From positions 62,001 to 126,000 of the forward strand of contig NZ_JAIGNI010000008.1 of NCBI RefSeq assembly GCF_026130175.1: DNA of 64,000 nt, given 5' to 3'. Position numbers and translations under genes: made by a program. Below the pieces are notes generated by a model that was given only the letters and a program-made list of their open reading frames with translations, made no database searches and was not told the DNA's origin. Of this stretch, positions 8,390 through 16,458 are shown in pieces. The stretch is from Lyngbya sp. CCAP 1446/10 (GTDB lineage: Bacteria > Cyanobacteriota > Cyanobacteriia > Cyanobacteriales > Microcoleaceae). Positions within the stretch are counted from its first letter, which is position 1. The number at the start of each line of letters is the position of its first letter.

Positions 8390-8872
8390 TCACCCTAATT
8401 CATCGATTAACTTTTGTCTTTCTGTCTCAAGATTCAGCCTCACCACTTGCTCTAGTTGATGGCTATCTTTAACCTCAATCATTGGCGCAGTGCTGTACAC
8501 ATACTTTAGTAACTTCTGGATTTTATCCTGTCCTGATCCTGCCCATTCTCTGCGAATGTTGTCCAGCATTAGTTTTAGTCCTACAGGTAATTCTAAATCA
8601 TCGACATTACCTGCTTCGGCACCAAGTCGGATAAATATGGTTTCTCCGACAGATTCTTGCACAATTGTTTTGCCATTCATTTGATTTAAGGTAACAATGA
8701 TGTCTTCGTTCCAAGGGCTATAGTGATAATAACGCCAATGTAGCTCTGTAAGCTGTTTGTTTGTCCATTTGACAGAATAAAGGTCGGCTAAATATAAAAA
8801 TTTGATTAATTGCGTTTTTGTAATATGACCTTTTGTGGCGTAAACAAAATACTTGATGAGGGTTTCTAGCAT
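8390..8872 (-). CDS. Panacea-domain (SocA-like, DUF4065) antitoxin
   Basis: 160 residues. The Panacea signature is visible: TKTQLIKFLYLADL near residue 20, ELHWRYYHYSPWNEDI near 45-58, and an alpha-helical C-terminus ending LETERQKLIDELG. Panacea domains are known as promiscuous antitoxin domains paired with very different toxins. The gene lies directly upstream of a PemK/MazF-like gene with a 4-base gap, the expected antitoxin-first order. Start ATG at 8870-8872. Confidence 0.8.
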   Translation of the reverse strand: MLETLIKYFVYATKGHITKTQLIKFLYLADLYSVKWTNKQLTELHWRYYHYSPWNEDIIVTLNQMNGKTIVQESVGETIFIRLGAEAGNVDDLELPVGLKLMLDNIRREWAGSGQDKIQKLLKYVYSTAPMIEVKDSHQLEQVVRLNLETERQKLIDELG

Positions 8873-8886
8873 GGCTTTGATTGTTT

Positions 8887-9067
8887 GTAGGGTGCGTCGC
8901 TATAAAAATTCATGAATTCCATCGATAATCTCATTGCGACGCACTTTGCGACTGTTGGGAAAGAGTAAAAGAGAGGGTTGTTTATTCAACCGTTGAATAA
9001 CCAAGGTGCGTCGCTGTGAGATTGTGGATTTTTATCGAGGGATTGTCGATCGCGACGCACCCTACGC
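8887..9067. repeat. Two long imperfect palindromes of the GGTGCGTCGC family
   Basis: First palindrome: GGTGCGTCGC near 8890 pairs with GCGACGCAC ending about 8945. Second: GGTGCGTCGC near 9004 pairs with GCGACGCACC ending about 9064 before CTACGCAC. Together they fill most of the 308-base gap before the DUF4079 gene, and no gene was seen there. Confidence 0.75.
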
Positions 9068-9078
9068 ACTGCGATTAA

Positions 9079-9142
9079 AGAAACCGGGTTTTTTGCAGAA
9101 TTTACGTCTACAATGCGTCTTTTCGTGAAAAACCCGGTTTCT
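9079..9142 (-). terminator. Inverted repeat AGAAACCGGGTTTT/AAAACCCGGTTTCT, possible terminator
   Basis: Arms of about 14 bases separated by about 36 bases, downstream of the DUF4079 stop. Could serve as a 3' hairpin, but it belongs to a dispersed AAACCCGGTTTCT family also present near 6231, 55668, 60868 and 63810. Confidence 0.45.
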
Positions 9143-9180
9143 GGACACCCGCGCGCAAGTCCTGAATCGTACTTTAACGG

Positions 9181-9651
9181 TTACATCTTGCTGATAATTC
9201 TTTGCACGATTTCGACGCCTGTTACCGCTTGCCAGCCAAACAGCCCTAAGAGCCCCACATTCAGAAAGATGTGAGTGTATCTGGCAACATTGTTACCTTT
9301 TTGCATCAACGGAGTCAGAGAGGCTGAAATGGCAATTATTGCGGTCATTCCCAAGCCGGCTAGCAAGTGGGCTCCCACAAATAGTTTGCCGTTGTTGATG
9401 TAGGTGACGGCCATTCCGCCGATCGCCCCTGTTACCATCAAGGCTAGCAGCAAAGATCCCATCTGGTGATGCTTAATGTTGAATTTGCCCTTAATTAACT
9501 CTTTTTTGACCTCACCTTCGGCACTTCTGGTACGGCGGATTTGAACGCCGAGATACAAAGCATACAATGAGATTGCCAGCAATACCCACATTAAAACTGG
9601 GTGGAAGAATTGGCTCCAAACTTTTACTGACTCAGGAATTTCAAGATTCAT
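9181..9651 (-). CDS. DUF4079 membrane protein
   Basis: About 156 residues from ATG 9649-9651 (MNLEIPESVKVW); an in-frame upstream start at 9672 is less likely. Four hydrophobic segments are visible: PVLMWVLLAISLYALYLG, SLLLALMVTGAIGGMAVTYI, AHLLAGLGMTAIIAISASL and THIFLNVGLLGLFGWQAVTG. The conserved histidines FHP, KHHQ and AH fit the cytochrome-b561-like look of the DUF4079 family, which is widespread in cyanobacteria and plastids. Function unknown; haem or quinone binding is only a guess. Confidence 0.82.
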   Translation of the reverse strand: MNLEIPESVKVWSQFFHPVLMWVLLAISLYALYLGVQIRRTRSAEGEVKKELIKGKFNIKHHQMGSLLLALMVTGAIGGMAVTYINNGKLFVGAHLLAGLGMTAIIAISASLTPLMQKGNNVARYTHIFLNVGLLGLFGWQAVTGVEIVQRIISKM

Positions 9652-9747
9652 GGTGTTCTCAGGATTTTTCAACTTACTTCATAAAACTTAGCATACCAGT
9701 CATGCCGTCTCATGCGACGGTAAAAATATACGGTATGAGAGACTATT

Positions 9748-11229
9748 ATGCCTGCCACTAAACAAAACGCTGTATTGATTCAAGCTGCCAAGACTGGTAA
9801 CATTATTCACGTCCAAGCTTTACTCGCTAAGGGTGTTGACGCTAACGCCAAAGACTCTGAGGGGACGACGGCTTTGATGTTTGCGGCCCAAAAGGGCTAT
9901 ACGGAAATTGTGCGTATTTTACTAAAAAATGACGCTAATGTCAACCTCGCGAGCAGGCGTTTTGGCCTGACGGCTTTGATGTTGGCTGCGGCTCACAAAC
10001 AGGCTGATGTTATGCGGCTGTTGTTGGCTGCGGGTGCTGATGTTGACGCTAAAAATGATGATGGGAGTACGGCTTTGATGGCGGCTTCTCTCAAAGGCGA
10101 TATCAATGTTGTGCGGCTTTTACTTGCTGCTAAGGCTGATGTGAATGTGCGCGATCAAGATGGAGATTCGGCTCTGAAAATAGCTGCTTTGTCCGGGTAC
10201 GAAGCTGTTGTTCAAGCTTTGGCTGATGCGAGTGCTGTTGCTGATAATTCTATGTTGTTTTCAGCTATTAGTCAAGGTAGCGCTAAAATTGTCCGAATTT
10301 TGCTTAACTGCGCTGCGGATGTTAATCTTAAAAATCTACAGAGCAAAACTCCTTTAATGCAGGCTGCTACGGCGGACAACTTGGCTGTTGTTGAGACGCT
10401 ACTAGCCGCTGGTGCTGATGTCGAAATTCGCGACAAAGAGGGCGAAACTGCTTTAACTTTGGCTGCGGATTGCGGTAATGTTGATGCGGTGCGAGCTCTG
10501 CTGGCTGCGGGTGCTAATCCGAATGTGAAAAGTGGAGATGGCGGGACGGCTTTGATGGCTGCTGCTGCTGGGGGAAATTTGCCGATCGCACATATATTAC
10601 TAGATGCTGGCGCGGATATCAACGCTAAGGACAGAGATGACGAAACTGCGTTGAATTTTGCCGTGGTTGAAGGCTGCGAAGATGTGGTGGAATTGCTCTT
10701 AAACCGAGGTGCTAGTGTGGGTGCGAGAAATCGGTTGGGCGATACGCCTTTGCTGGTGGCGGCTGTTCACGGTCATAGTGCGATCGTATCAGCTTTGCTG
10801 CAAAAAGTAAACTCAAATCAGGCTGATTTCCTGAATGCTAAAAACTTTGGGGAGACGGCTTTGACGCTGGCTGCGTTTCACGGACATACTGAGACGGTGA
10901 AAGCCTTACTTGACGGCGGTGCAGATCCGAATATCCCGGCGGATTTGGGGAAAACTGCTTTAATGAAGGCGTGCGATCGCGGTTATTTGGCGATCGTGCA
11001 AATATTAGTCGAAAAAGGCGCGGATGTCAACTTGCTGGATGATTCCGGCGCAACTGCTGTGATGTGGGCCGCCCATCGGGGTTATGCTGATTTAGTCAAG
11101 ATTTTAATCGCTGCTGGTGCAGAGTTAAATCACAAAAATCCGGGCAATTATACAGCTTTAATGTTAGCTGAATTTAAGGGTTATTCCACTGTGGTGAAAT
11201 TGCTCAAAAATGCCGGAGCACAAGAGTAA
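9748..11229 (+). CDS. Ankyrin repeat protein
   Basis: 493 residues consisting almost wholly of about fourteen 33-residue ankyrin repeats with the usual GxTALMxAA and VxxLLxAGADVN motifs, from residue 5 to the end. No signal peptide, membrane segment or catalytic domain is visible, so a cytoplasmic protein-binding scaffold is likely. One repeat (around residues 155-185, DASAVADNSMLFSAISQG) is degenerate. Start ATG 9748, with a possible -10-like TATGAGA upstream. It is divergent from the DUF4079 gene; a hairpin terminator follows at 11331. Confidence 0.93.
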   Translation: MPATKQNAVLIQAAKTGNIIHVQALLAKGVDANAKDSEGTTALMFAAQKGYTEIVRILLKNDANVNLASRRFGLTALMLAAAHKQADVMRLLLAAGADVDAKNDDGSTALMAASLKGDINVVRLLLAAKADVNVRDQDGDSALKIAALSGYEAVVQALADASAVADNSMLFSAISQGSAKIVRILLNCAADVNLKNLQSKTPLMQAATADNLAVVETLLAAGADVEIRDKEGETALTLAADCGNVDAVRALLAAGANPNVKSGDGGTALMAAAAGGNLPIAHILLDAGADINAKDRDDETALNFAVVEGCEDVVELLLNRGASVGARNRLGDTPLLVAAVHGHSAIVSALLQKVNSNQADFLNAKNFGETALTLAAFHGHTETVKALLDGGADPNIPADLGKTALMKACDRGYLAIVQILVEKGADVNLLDDSGATAVMWAAHRGYADLVKILIAAGAELNHKNPGNYTALMLAEFKGYSTVVKLLKNAGAQE

Positions 11230-11330
11230 ATATAGCATCGCGGGAGACGTAAACGGCGGTTGAAATCGTACGTCCTATCTGAGGAAAATGCGATGTCAAT
11301 AAAAAAAATCATGTTAACCGTCCATTCTTC

Positions 11331-11356
11331 AACCCGCGGAGGCGGGTTTTGTTTTT
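11331..11356 (+). terminator. Rho-independent terminator after the ankyrin gene
   Basis: Stem AACCCGC / GCGGGTT with loop GGAG, followed by TTGTTTTTG. A related REP fragment (GCGGTTTCAACCGCC) follows to about 11385. Confidence 0.7.
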
Positions 11357-11466
11357 GTAGGCGCGGTTTCAACCGCCGTTTTATCTTGAAATTATCTGCG
11401 TTTATCTCCGTTTATCTGCCTTAAATCTGCGGTTTTGCTATTCATAAAAAATTTATGCAACAAGTC

Positions 11467-12417
11467 TCAATCAGCTTTACGCACCCAGCCATTAATAGTA
11501 AAACGACTATCAGCAAAAGCTTTCGAGGGACAGCTAACTGTCAAAACTTCGTGCATATAGCGGCTTAGGAAAAATACGATGCTATTATTGCGAGGTTCCA
11601 CGGTTCTGAATGTCTCATCTGCAACATAAAAATTGTTCTCGACTTTGCTATCGTAAATCAGCAATTCGCCACCTGAAAAAGCCTTCGGTTCTCGATTGAA
11701 ATAATAAACGTAAGTAAAAAATCGGGTGGCGGTATCTGGTGAACCGCTATCGTTGTGAAGTTTATAAAAGTTGTTGTCATTGTGCAGAGTTAGCTGAGCT
11801 TCTATGTCACCAAGCGTAAATGATGGTAGATTTAATTTACGCAGCACATCGGGGAGAATTGCTTTGATGCGATTTACCATCAATTGCGAAAATTCGGGGA
11901 AGGAGTGGAGTACCATCGAACGTCGGTAATCTTCGGCATTTGTTGAGGTGCTGGTACTCACAAATTCCGATTCTTTTGCTAAAACATATTTGATGAGTTT
12001 GTTCTTTTCGGCGGCGGTGAGAAAGTTGTCAATTTGGGCGTATCGAGATATTAAGTCATCATTTACAGGCGCAGGGGCGGGAATTTTTGCGGGAATTTCT
12101 ACAGGAATTTCTACAGGAATTTCTACGGGAATTGCTAGCTGCTGCGGCTGTATTTGCTGCAATAAAATTGGGGGTTCTGTGACTAATCCGACTAGGTGTT
12201 CGGCGGGAAAGGAAAGGCTGGAACGCCCGTCGTCTATGGGGATTTGGAATAAGGTTGAAAACCCTACTGTCTGTTGCGTGCGATCGACTAATGTTTTGAC
12301 TAGGCTGTGCAATAATGGTGTGTCGGATTTGAGAATGACGGTGCACTGATGTCCGCCGGTGAGCAGGATTTTAACTTTTACGTCTTGGGGTTGAATTTGC
12401 TGTTGACTGTAAGTCAT
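11467..12417 (-). CDS. 2OG-Fe(II) oxygenase (prolyl-4-hydroxylase-like)
   Basis: About 316 residues from ATG 12415-12417; an in-frame TTG at 12447 would add ten residues. Numbered from that upstream start, the C-terminal half (about 135-326) carries the iron ligands H231 and D233 (KLHNDSG) and H299 (YMHEV), and R315 (DSRFTINGW) as likely 2-oxoglutarate ligand. YFNREPKAFSGGELLIYD is typical of the P4H-like fold. The N-terminal part is unrecognised. A linker with VEIP repeated three times then AKIP (residues 108-123) is written by a 12-bp repeat. Hydroxylation substrate unknown. Confidence 0.87.
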   Translation of the reverse strand: MTYSQQQIQPQDVKVKILLTGGHQCTVILKSDTPLLHSLVKTLVDRTQQTVGFSTLFQIPIDDGRSSLSFPAEHLVGLVTEPPILLQQIQPQQLAIPVEIPVEIPVEIPAKIPAPAPVNDDLISRYAQIDNFLTAAEKNKLIKYVLAKESEFVSTSTSTNAEDYRRSMVLHSFPEFSQLMVNRIKAILPDVLRKLNLPSFTLGDIEAQLTLHNDNNFYKLHNDSGSPDTATRFFTYVYYFNREPKAFSGGELLIYDSKVENNFYVADETFRTVEPRNNSIVFFLSRYMHEVLTVSCPSKAFADSRFTINGWVRKAD

Positions 12418-12455
12418 AATTTTTAAAGGACGCAATTTGGGAAGCAATTCTGGAA

Positions 12456-12476
12456 GGACACAACAGTGTTGTGTCC
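12456..12476. repeat. REP-like palindrome between purH and the oxygenase gene
   Basis: GGACACAAC-AGT-GTTGTGTCC followed by CTAC. It has the same frame as the 5968-6122 repeats but with a different, still complementary stem. It could terminate purH transcription. Confidence 0.65.
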
Positions 12477-12495
12477 CTACTATAGGGTATTATTC

Positions 12496-14037
12496 CTAAT
12501 GCAAGAAGTGGCGGATATCGGTAAACATCATTGTGATTCCGAGTTGGTTAGCCGCCTCAATGGAATCTTTATCGCGCATACTACCTCCCGGTTGGACGAT
12601 CGCAATTATGCCAGCCTCAGCAGCCGTTTTTACCGAATCATCGAAGGGGAAGAAGCCGTCGCTGGCCAAAATCGCTCCTTTACTCTTCTCTCCCGCTTGT
12701 TCCAATGCTAGTTTAACCGATCCCACGCGGTTCATTTGTCCCGCGCCGACACCGATTGTAGTGCGATCGCGCGTTACAACGATCGCATTAGACTTAACGT
12801 GTTTCGCTACCTTCCAAGCAAACAGCAATTCTGCCAACTCTTCAGCCGTCGGCTGCTTCTCAGTAACTGCGCGCCATTTGCTAGTTTCTTCTACTACATT
12901 ATCCGAGTCTTGCACCAGCAAACCGCCTGCGATTACTTTCACAGTTTGTGCTGGGCCTTGAGTCAAATCTGGCAAAATTAATACTCTAACTTTCGCCTTT
13001 TTCTTGATAATTGCTTCCGCTTCCGGTTCGCAGCCTGGGGCGACAATACACTCTAAAAATGTCTTAGTTAACGCCGTTGCGGTAGCAGCATCAATCGGGC
13101 GATTGAGGGCGACAATGCCACCGAAAGCTGAGACTGAATCGGTGTCGAAGGCTTTTTGATAGGCTTCGGAAATAGTTGATCCCAAGGCTGTGCCGCAAGG
13201 ATTTGTATGCTTCAGAATAGCGGCGGCGGGAGTCTCTGGAAATTCTACAATCAGCCGTCTTGCTGCTTCTAAATCTACTAAATTATTGTAGCTTAATTCT
13301 TTACCTTGCAGGATGGTGCTAGTTGTCCAGCCTGTCGGTGTAGTTCCGCTTTGATACCAGGTGGCGGCTTGGTGGGGGTTTTCGCCGTAGCGGAGTGTTT
13401 GCAACTCTGTACCTGATACACTAAACTCCTGTGGTAGCTGCGATGCTGCGGATTGGTTGCTGAGATAATTGGCGATCGCGCGATCGTAGTTTGCTGTATG
13501 TTCAAATGTTTCTAGCGCGCGCTTTTGCCGAAACTCTAAGGATGCTTCCCCGCCGTTTTGTCGCAGTTCTGCTAAATAAGTATTGTACTGGTCAGGATTG
13601 CACAAAACTGTCAAATGAGCGTGGTTTTTAGCTGAAGCCCTCAGCATCGCCGGCCCGCCGATATCGATTTGTTCAATTGCGTCTGCTAGGGTTACTCCCG
13701 GTTTAGCAATTGTCTGTTCAAACGGATACAAATTCACTACAACTAGATCGATCGCCCGAATTTGATTTTCGGCTAAATCTGCGATATCTTGCGCTACATC
13801 GCGGCGCGCTAAAATACCTCCGTGGATTCGCGGATGAAGTGTTTTGACTCGCCCGCCCAAAATTTCGGGAGAACCAGTATATTCCGCAACTTTGGTGACG
13901 GGGATTCCCGCTTCTTTGAGGGCGCTTGCTGTCCCGCCGCTGCTAATTATGTCAAATTCAAATTCTTCTACTAGACTGCGCGCTAAGTCGATTAGCCCGG
14001 TTTTGTTGGATACGCTCAGAAGTGCTAGACGTGCCAT
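12496..14037 (-). CDS. purH: Bifunctional AICAR formyltransferase/IMP cyclohydrolase
   Basis: Catalyses the last two steps of IMP synthesis. 513 residues, the usual length. The N-terminal MGS-like cyclohydrolase domain (1 to about 150) shows LLSVSNKTGL, SSGGTA, VKTLHPRIHGGIL and IDIGGPAMLR. The transformylase domain follows with LRYGENPHQAA, KELSYNNLVDLEAA and ILKHTNPCG, and ends with AIVQPGGSMRDKDSIEAAN. Start ATG 14035-14037. It stands alone between REP-type repeats. Confidence 0.98.
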   Translation of the reverse strand: MARLALLSVSNKTGLIDLARSLVEEFEFDIISSGGTASALKEAGIPVTKVAEYTGSPEILGGRVKTLHPRIHGGILARRDVAQDIADLAENQIRAIDLVVVNLYPFEQTIAKPGVTLADAIEQIDIGGPAMLRASAKNHAHLTVLCNPDQYNTYLAELRQNGGEASLEFRQKRALETFEHTANYDRAIANYLSNQSAASQLPQEFSVSGTELQTLRYGENPHQAATWYQSGTTPTGWTTSTILQGKELSYNNLVDLEAARRLIVEFPETPAAAILKHTNPCGTALGSTISEAYQKAFDTDSVSAFGGIVALNRPIDAATATALTKTFLECIVAPGCEPEAEAIIKKKAKVRVLILPDLTQGPAQTVKVIAGGLLVQDSDNVVEETSKWRAVTEKQPTAEELAELLFAWKVAKHVKSNAIVVTRDRTTIGVGAGQMNRVGSVKLALEQAGEKSKGAILASDGFFPFDDSVKTAAEAGIIAIVQPGGSMRDKDSIEAANQLGITMMFTDIRHFLH

Positions 14038-14488
14038 TGGTTTGAAATTGCGATCGCAAAAATAGACAGGTTATATTCTATATCAAATCTGGCGGTAGGG
14101 GAATAATTTGGTAGTTTTTGACTATGATTACATTATCTAAAGATGACTTGGCTTGTTGGCAGCATATTTTTTTAGAAAATATTTTTTTTTGCAGTTGATT
14201 ATAAATATTTATAACGGGCGCGTCGATCCTGTTAGATTGTCCGCTGTCAGCGGGATTGAAGCCATCTTTCCCCTTAACTGCCGTGTCCCGCGCCAGGGCC
14301 GATGCTGTTGAAATTACTTACTCAAGTGTAATAGATAATTCGATGGCGATCGCTCTAGAATCTTAAGGATATTTTAGGATTAATTATCAAATTGATGTGC
14401 TAGCATCGGTTATAAATTGTTCTATCCCTAAATTAGTGGAAAAATTGGGCGAGAGCGATATCTTAATAAAAAAATAGCAGGTTCAAAT
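14038..14488. other. 451-bp gap between divergent purH and LOV-kinase genes
   Basis: AT-rich around 14130-14210, with a run of T. A fragment of the GCCGTGTCC REP family occurs near 14279 (ACTGCCGTGTCCCG). No gene, tRNA or clear terminator was seen. Promoters of both divergent genes should be here but none stands out. Confidence 0.6.
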
Positions 14489-16399
14489 ATGTTTTTTCAA
14501 GAAGCAGATTCAGAAAAGAAGCTCAGTAATATTAGCAGTAGGCCGAAACAAACTGCTAACAACCTCACCGATCGAACAAACTATCAAGAGATGCCCCAAA
14601 ACATAACCGAGAATTCGACACAGACCAACATTTCAGAAGCTTACAGTCTGAGTTTGTGCGAAATGCAGCAGATGCAGCGAGCAATAGAACAGCTAAAGCA
14701 GGATTTGAAAGCTAGCGAATCTCGGTTTCGGAATGCGATCGAAAAGAATGCAGACGGCATGGCAATTGTCAACAAATTCGGACTTGTGTCTTTTGTAAAC
14801 CAGTCAGCAGAAGCGCTGTTCAACTGCACAGCGGAGGAACTTTTAGGTCAAGAATTTTTTGGTGGTTTGCTAGTAGAATGTTCTGCTTGCGATCTGGAGA
14901 TGAATGCAGATATTATTCCCCAAATTGGCAAAGTAGCTACAGCAGGAATTCGTGTCGTGCAAACAGAAGTTAAAGTTATTCGCAAGCAGCAAGAAAATGC
15001 TGTGGTAGAAATGCGGTTGGTGGAAACGGAATGGGAAGGAGAAATGGCTTATTTAGCGACGCTGCGGGACATTACCGATCGCAAGCGCGCCGAAGAAATA
15101 CTTTGGTTGTACGATCGGGCTATGGCAGCTACCAGCACCGGAGTTACGATTTCTGACGCCACTAATCCCGAACATCCGATTATTTACTGCAATCCCGCCT
15201 TTGAAAACATGACAGGTTATCGGCGGCCAGAAATTCTCGGAAAAAACTGCCGATTTTTGTACGGAAGCGACACCGATCCCGCAGCAGTAGAAATAATTCG
15301 CCAAGCCTTACAAACAGAGAGCGAATGCAAGGTAATATTAAAGAATTACCGCAAAGACGGAACCGCTTTCTGGAATTGTTTCTCAATATCTCCGGTGCGC
15401 GATCGAACAGGCAAATTAACTCATTTTATCGGCGTACAGAGAGACATCACCGATCGCAAAAAAGCCGAGGAAGCCTTACAAAATTCCGAAGCACAAAGCA
15501 GAGAACAAGCAGCTAAACTAGCAGCAGCAATTGACGAACTCAAAGCGACTCATTCTCAATTAGTGCAGAGTGAAAAAATGTCTAGTTTAGGATTGCTCAT
15601 TGCCGGAGTCGCTCACGAAATCAACAACCCCGTCAGCTTCATTCACGGCAATCTTGCTCACCTGAAAAATTATACTAGAGACTTGTTTAATTACCTCGAA
15701 CTTTACCAACAACACTATCCCAATCCAGTTGCAGAAATTCAACAAAAAATAGAAGAGAATGAGCTCGATTTTTTAGTTGAAGATTTCCCCAAAATCGTAT
15801 CTTCAATGAGCGTCGGTATCGAGCGGATTTGCCAGATTGTCCAGTCGTTGCAGAATTTTTCGCGGCACGACGATTCACAGATGAAACCCGTCAACCTCCA
15901 TGAAGGTATTGACAGCACGCTGTTAATACTAAATCACCGTTTGAAAGGAAACGGTGAAATGCGGCCAATTGAAATTGTTAAAAAATACGGAAACTTACCG
16001 CCTGTGGAGTGTTTTGCGGGGCCGCTCAATCAAGTTTTTATGAATATTCTCAGCAATGCGATCGATGCTTTAGGTGATGGGAATAGTCAGCGAAGTTTTC
16101 AAGAAATGCGTGAGAATCCCAGCCAGATTAAGATTTGCACAGAAGTTACGGAGAATTTTGTAGAAATCAAAATTGCGGACAACGGGCCGGGAATCACTGA
16201 GGAAGTCAAGCAGCGCATATTCGATACATTTTTTACTACCAAACCCGTTGGTAAAGGCACGGGAATGGGTTTATCTATTAGCTATCAAATTATTGTAGAA
16301 AGACACAACGGCGAATTATATTGTACTTCGGAATTGGGCAAGGGCACGGAATTTATGCTCAAAATGCCGATCGCGCATTCGTGTAGTTACCCACAATAA
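14489..16399 (+). CDS. PAS-LOV sensor histidine kinase (putative blue-light receptor)
   Basis: 636 residues, soluble. An N-terminal tail with a short coiled-coil (about 55-78) is followed by PAS 1 (about 79-200) and a LOV-type PAS 2 (about 205-325). LOV marks are complete: GKNCRFLYG with flavin-reactive Cys254, N286 in KNYRKDG, N296 in FWNCFS, and Q317 in FIGVQRD. The usual NCRFLQ has Tyr instead of Gln. A coiled-coil (330-360) leads to the kinase core: H-box H376 in GVAHEINNP, N-box NAIDAL (about 523-528), G1 DNGPGIT (564-570) and G2 GTGMGLS. Blue-light sensing through an FMN-cysteinyl adduct is known for this domain and inferred here. No response regulator gene is adjacent, so the partner is elsewhere. 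Confidence 0.92.
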   Translation: MFFQEADSEKKLSNISSRPKQTANNLTDRTNYQEMPQNITENSTQTNISEAYSLSLCEMQQMQRAIEQLKQDLKASESRFRNAIEKNADGMAIVNKFGLVSFVNQSAEALFNCTAEELLGQEFFGGLLVECSACDLEMNADIIPQIGKVATAGIRVVQTEVKVIRKQQENAVVEMRLVETEWEGEMAYLATLRDITDRKRAEEILWLYDRAMAATSTGVTISDATNPEHPIIYCNPAFENMTGYRRPEILGKNCRFLYGSDTDPAAVEIIRQALQTESECKVILKNYRKDGTAFWNCFSISPVRDRTGKLTHFIGVQRDITDRKKAEEALQNSEAQSREQAAKLAAAIDELKATHSQLVQSEKMSSLGLLIAGVAHEINNPVSFIHGNLAHLKNYTRDLFNYLELYQQHYPNPVAEIQQKIEENELDFLVEDFPKIVSSMSVGIERICQIVQSLQNFSRHDDSQMKPVNLHEGIDSTLLILNHRLKGNGEMRPIEIVKKYGNLPPVECFAGPLNQVFMNILSNAIDALGDGNSQRSFQEMRENPSQIKICTEVTENFVEIKIADNGPGITEEVKQRIFDTFFTTKPVGKGTGMGLSISYQIIVERHNGELYCTSELGKGTEFMLKMPIAHSCSYPQ

Positions 16400-16415
16400 A
16401 AATTGTTTGTAGATG

Positions 16416-16453
16416 CAGATGCAGACGGCGGTTGAAACCGCCGTCTGCATCTG
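16416..16453. terminator. 38-bp perfect palindrome between convergent genes
   Basis: Two 18-base arms, left CAGATGCAGACGGCGGTT, with a 2-base centre, between the ends of the LOV-kinase gene and glcD. Probably a shared bidirectional terminator; it also contains the dispersed GGCGGTTGAAACCGCC motif. Confidence 0.7.
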
Positions 16454-16458
16454 GGGAA

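Noticed and set aside
10272-10622. Long open frame opposite the ankyrin gene
   Set aside because: Antisense shadow created by the repetitive ankyrin codons.
9748-11229. Ankyrin protein as part of a secretion or effector system
   Set aside because: No signal peptide, no secretion genes nearby and no toxic domain.
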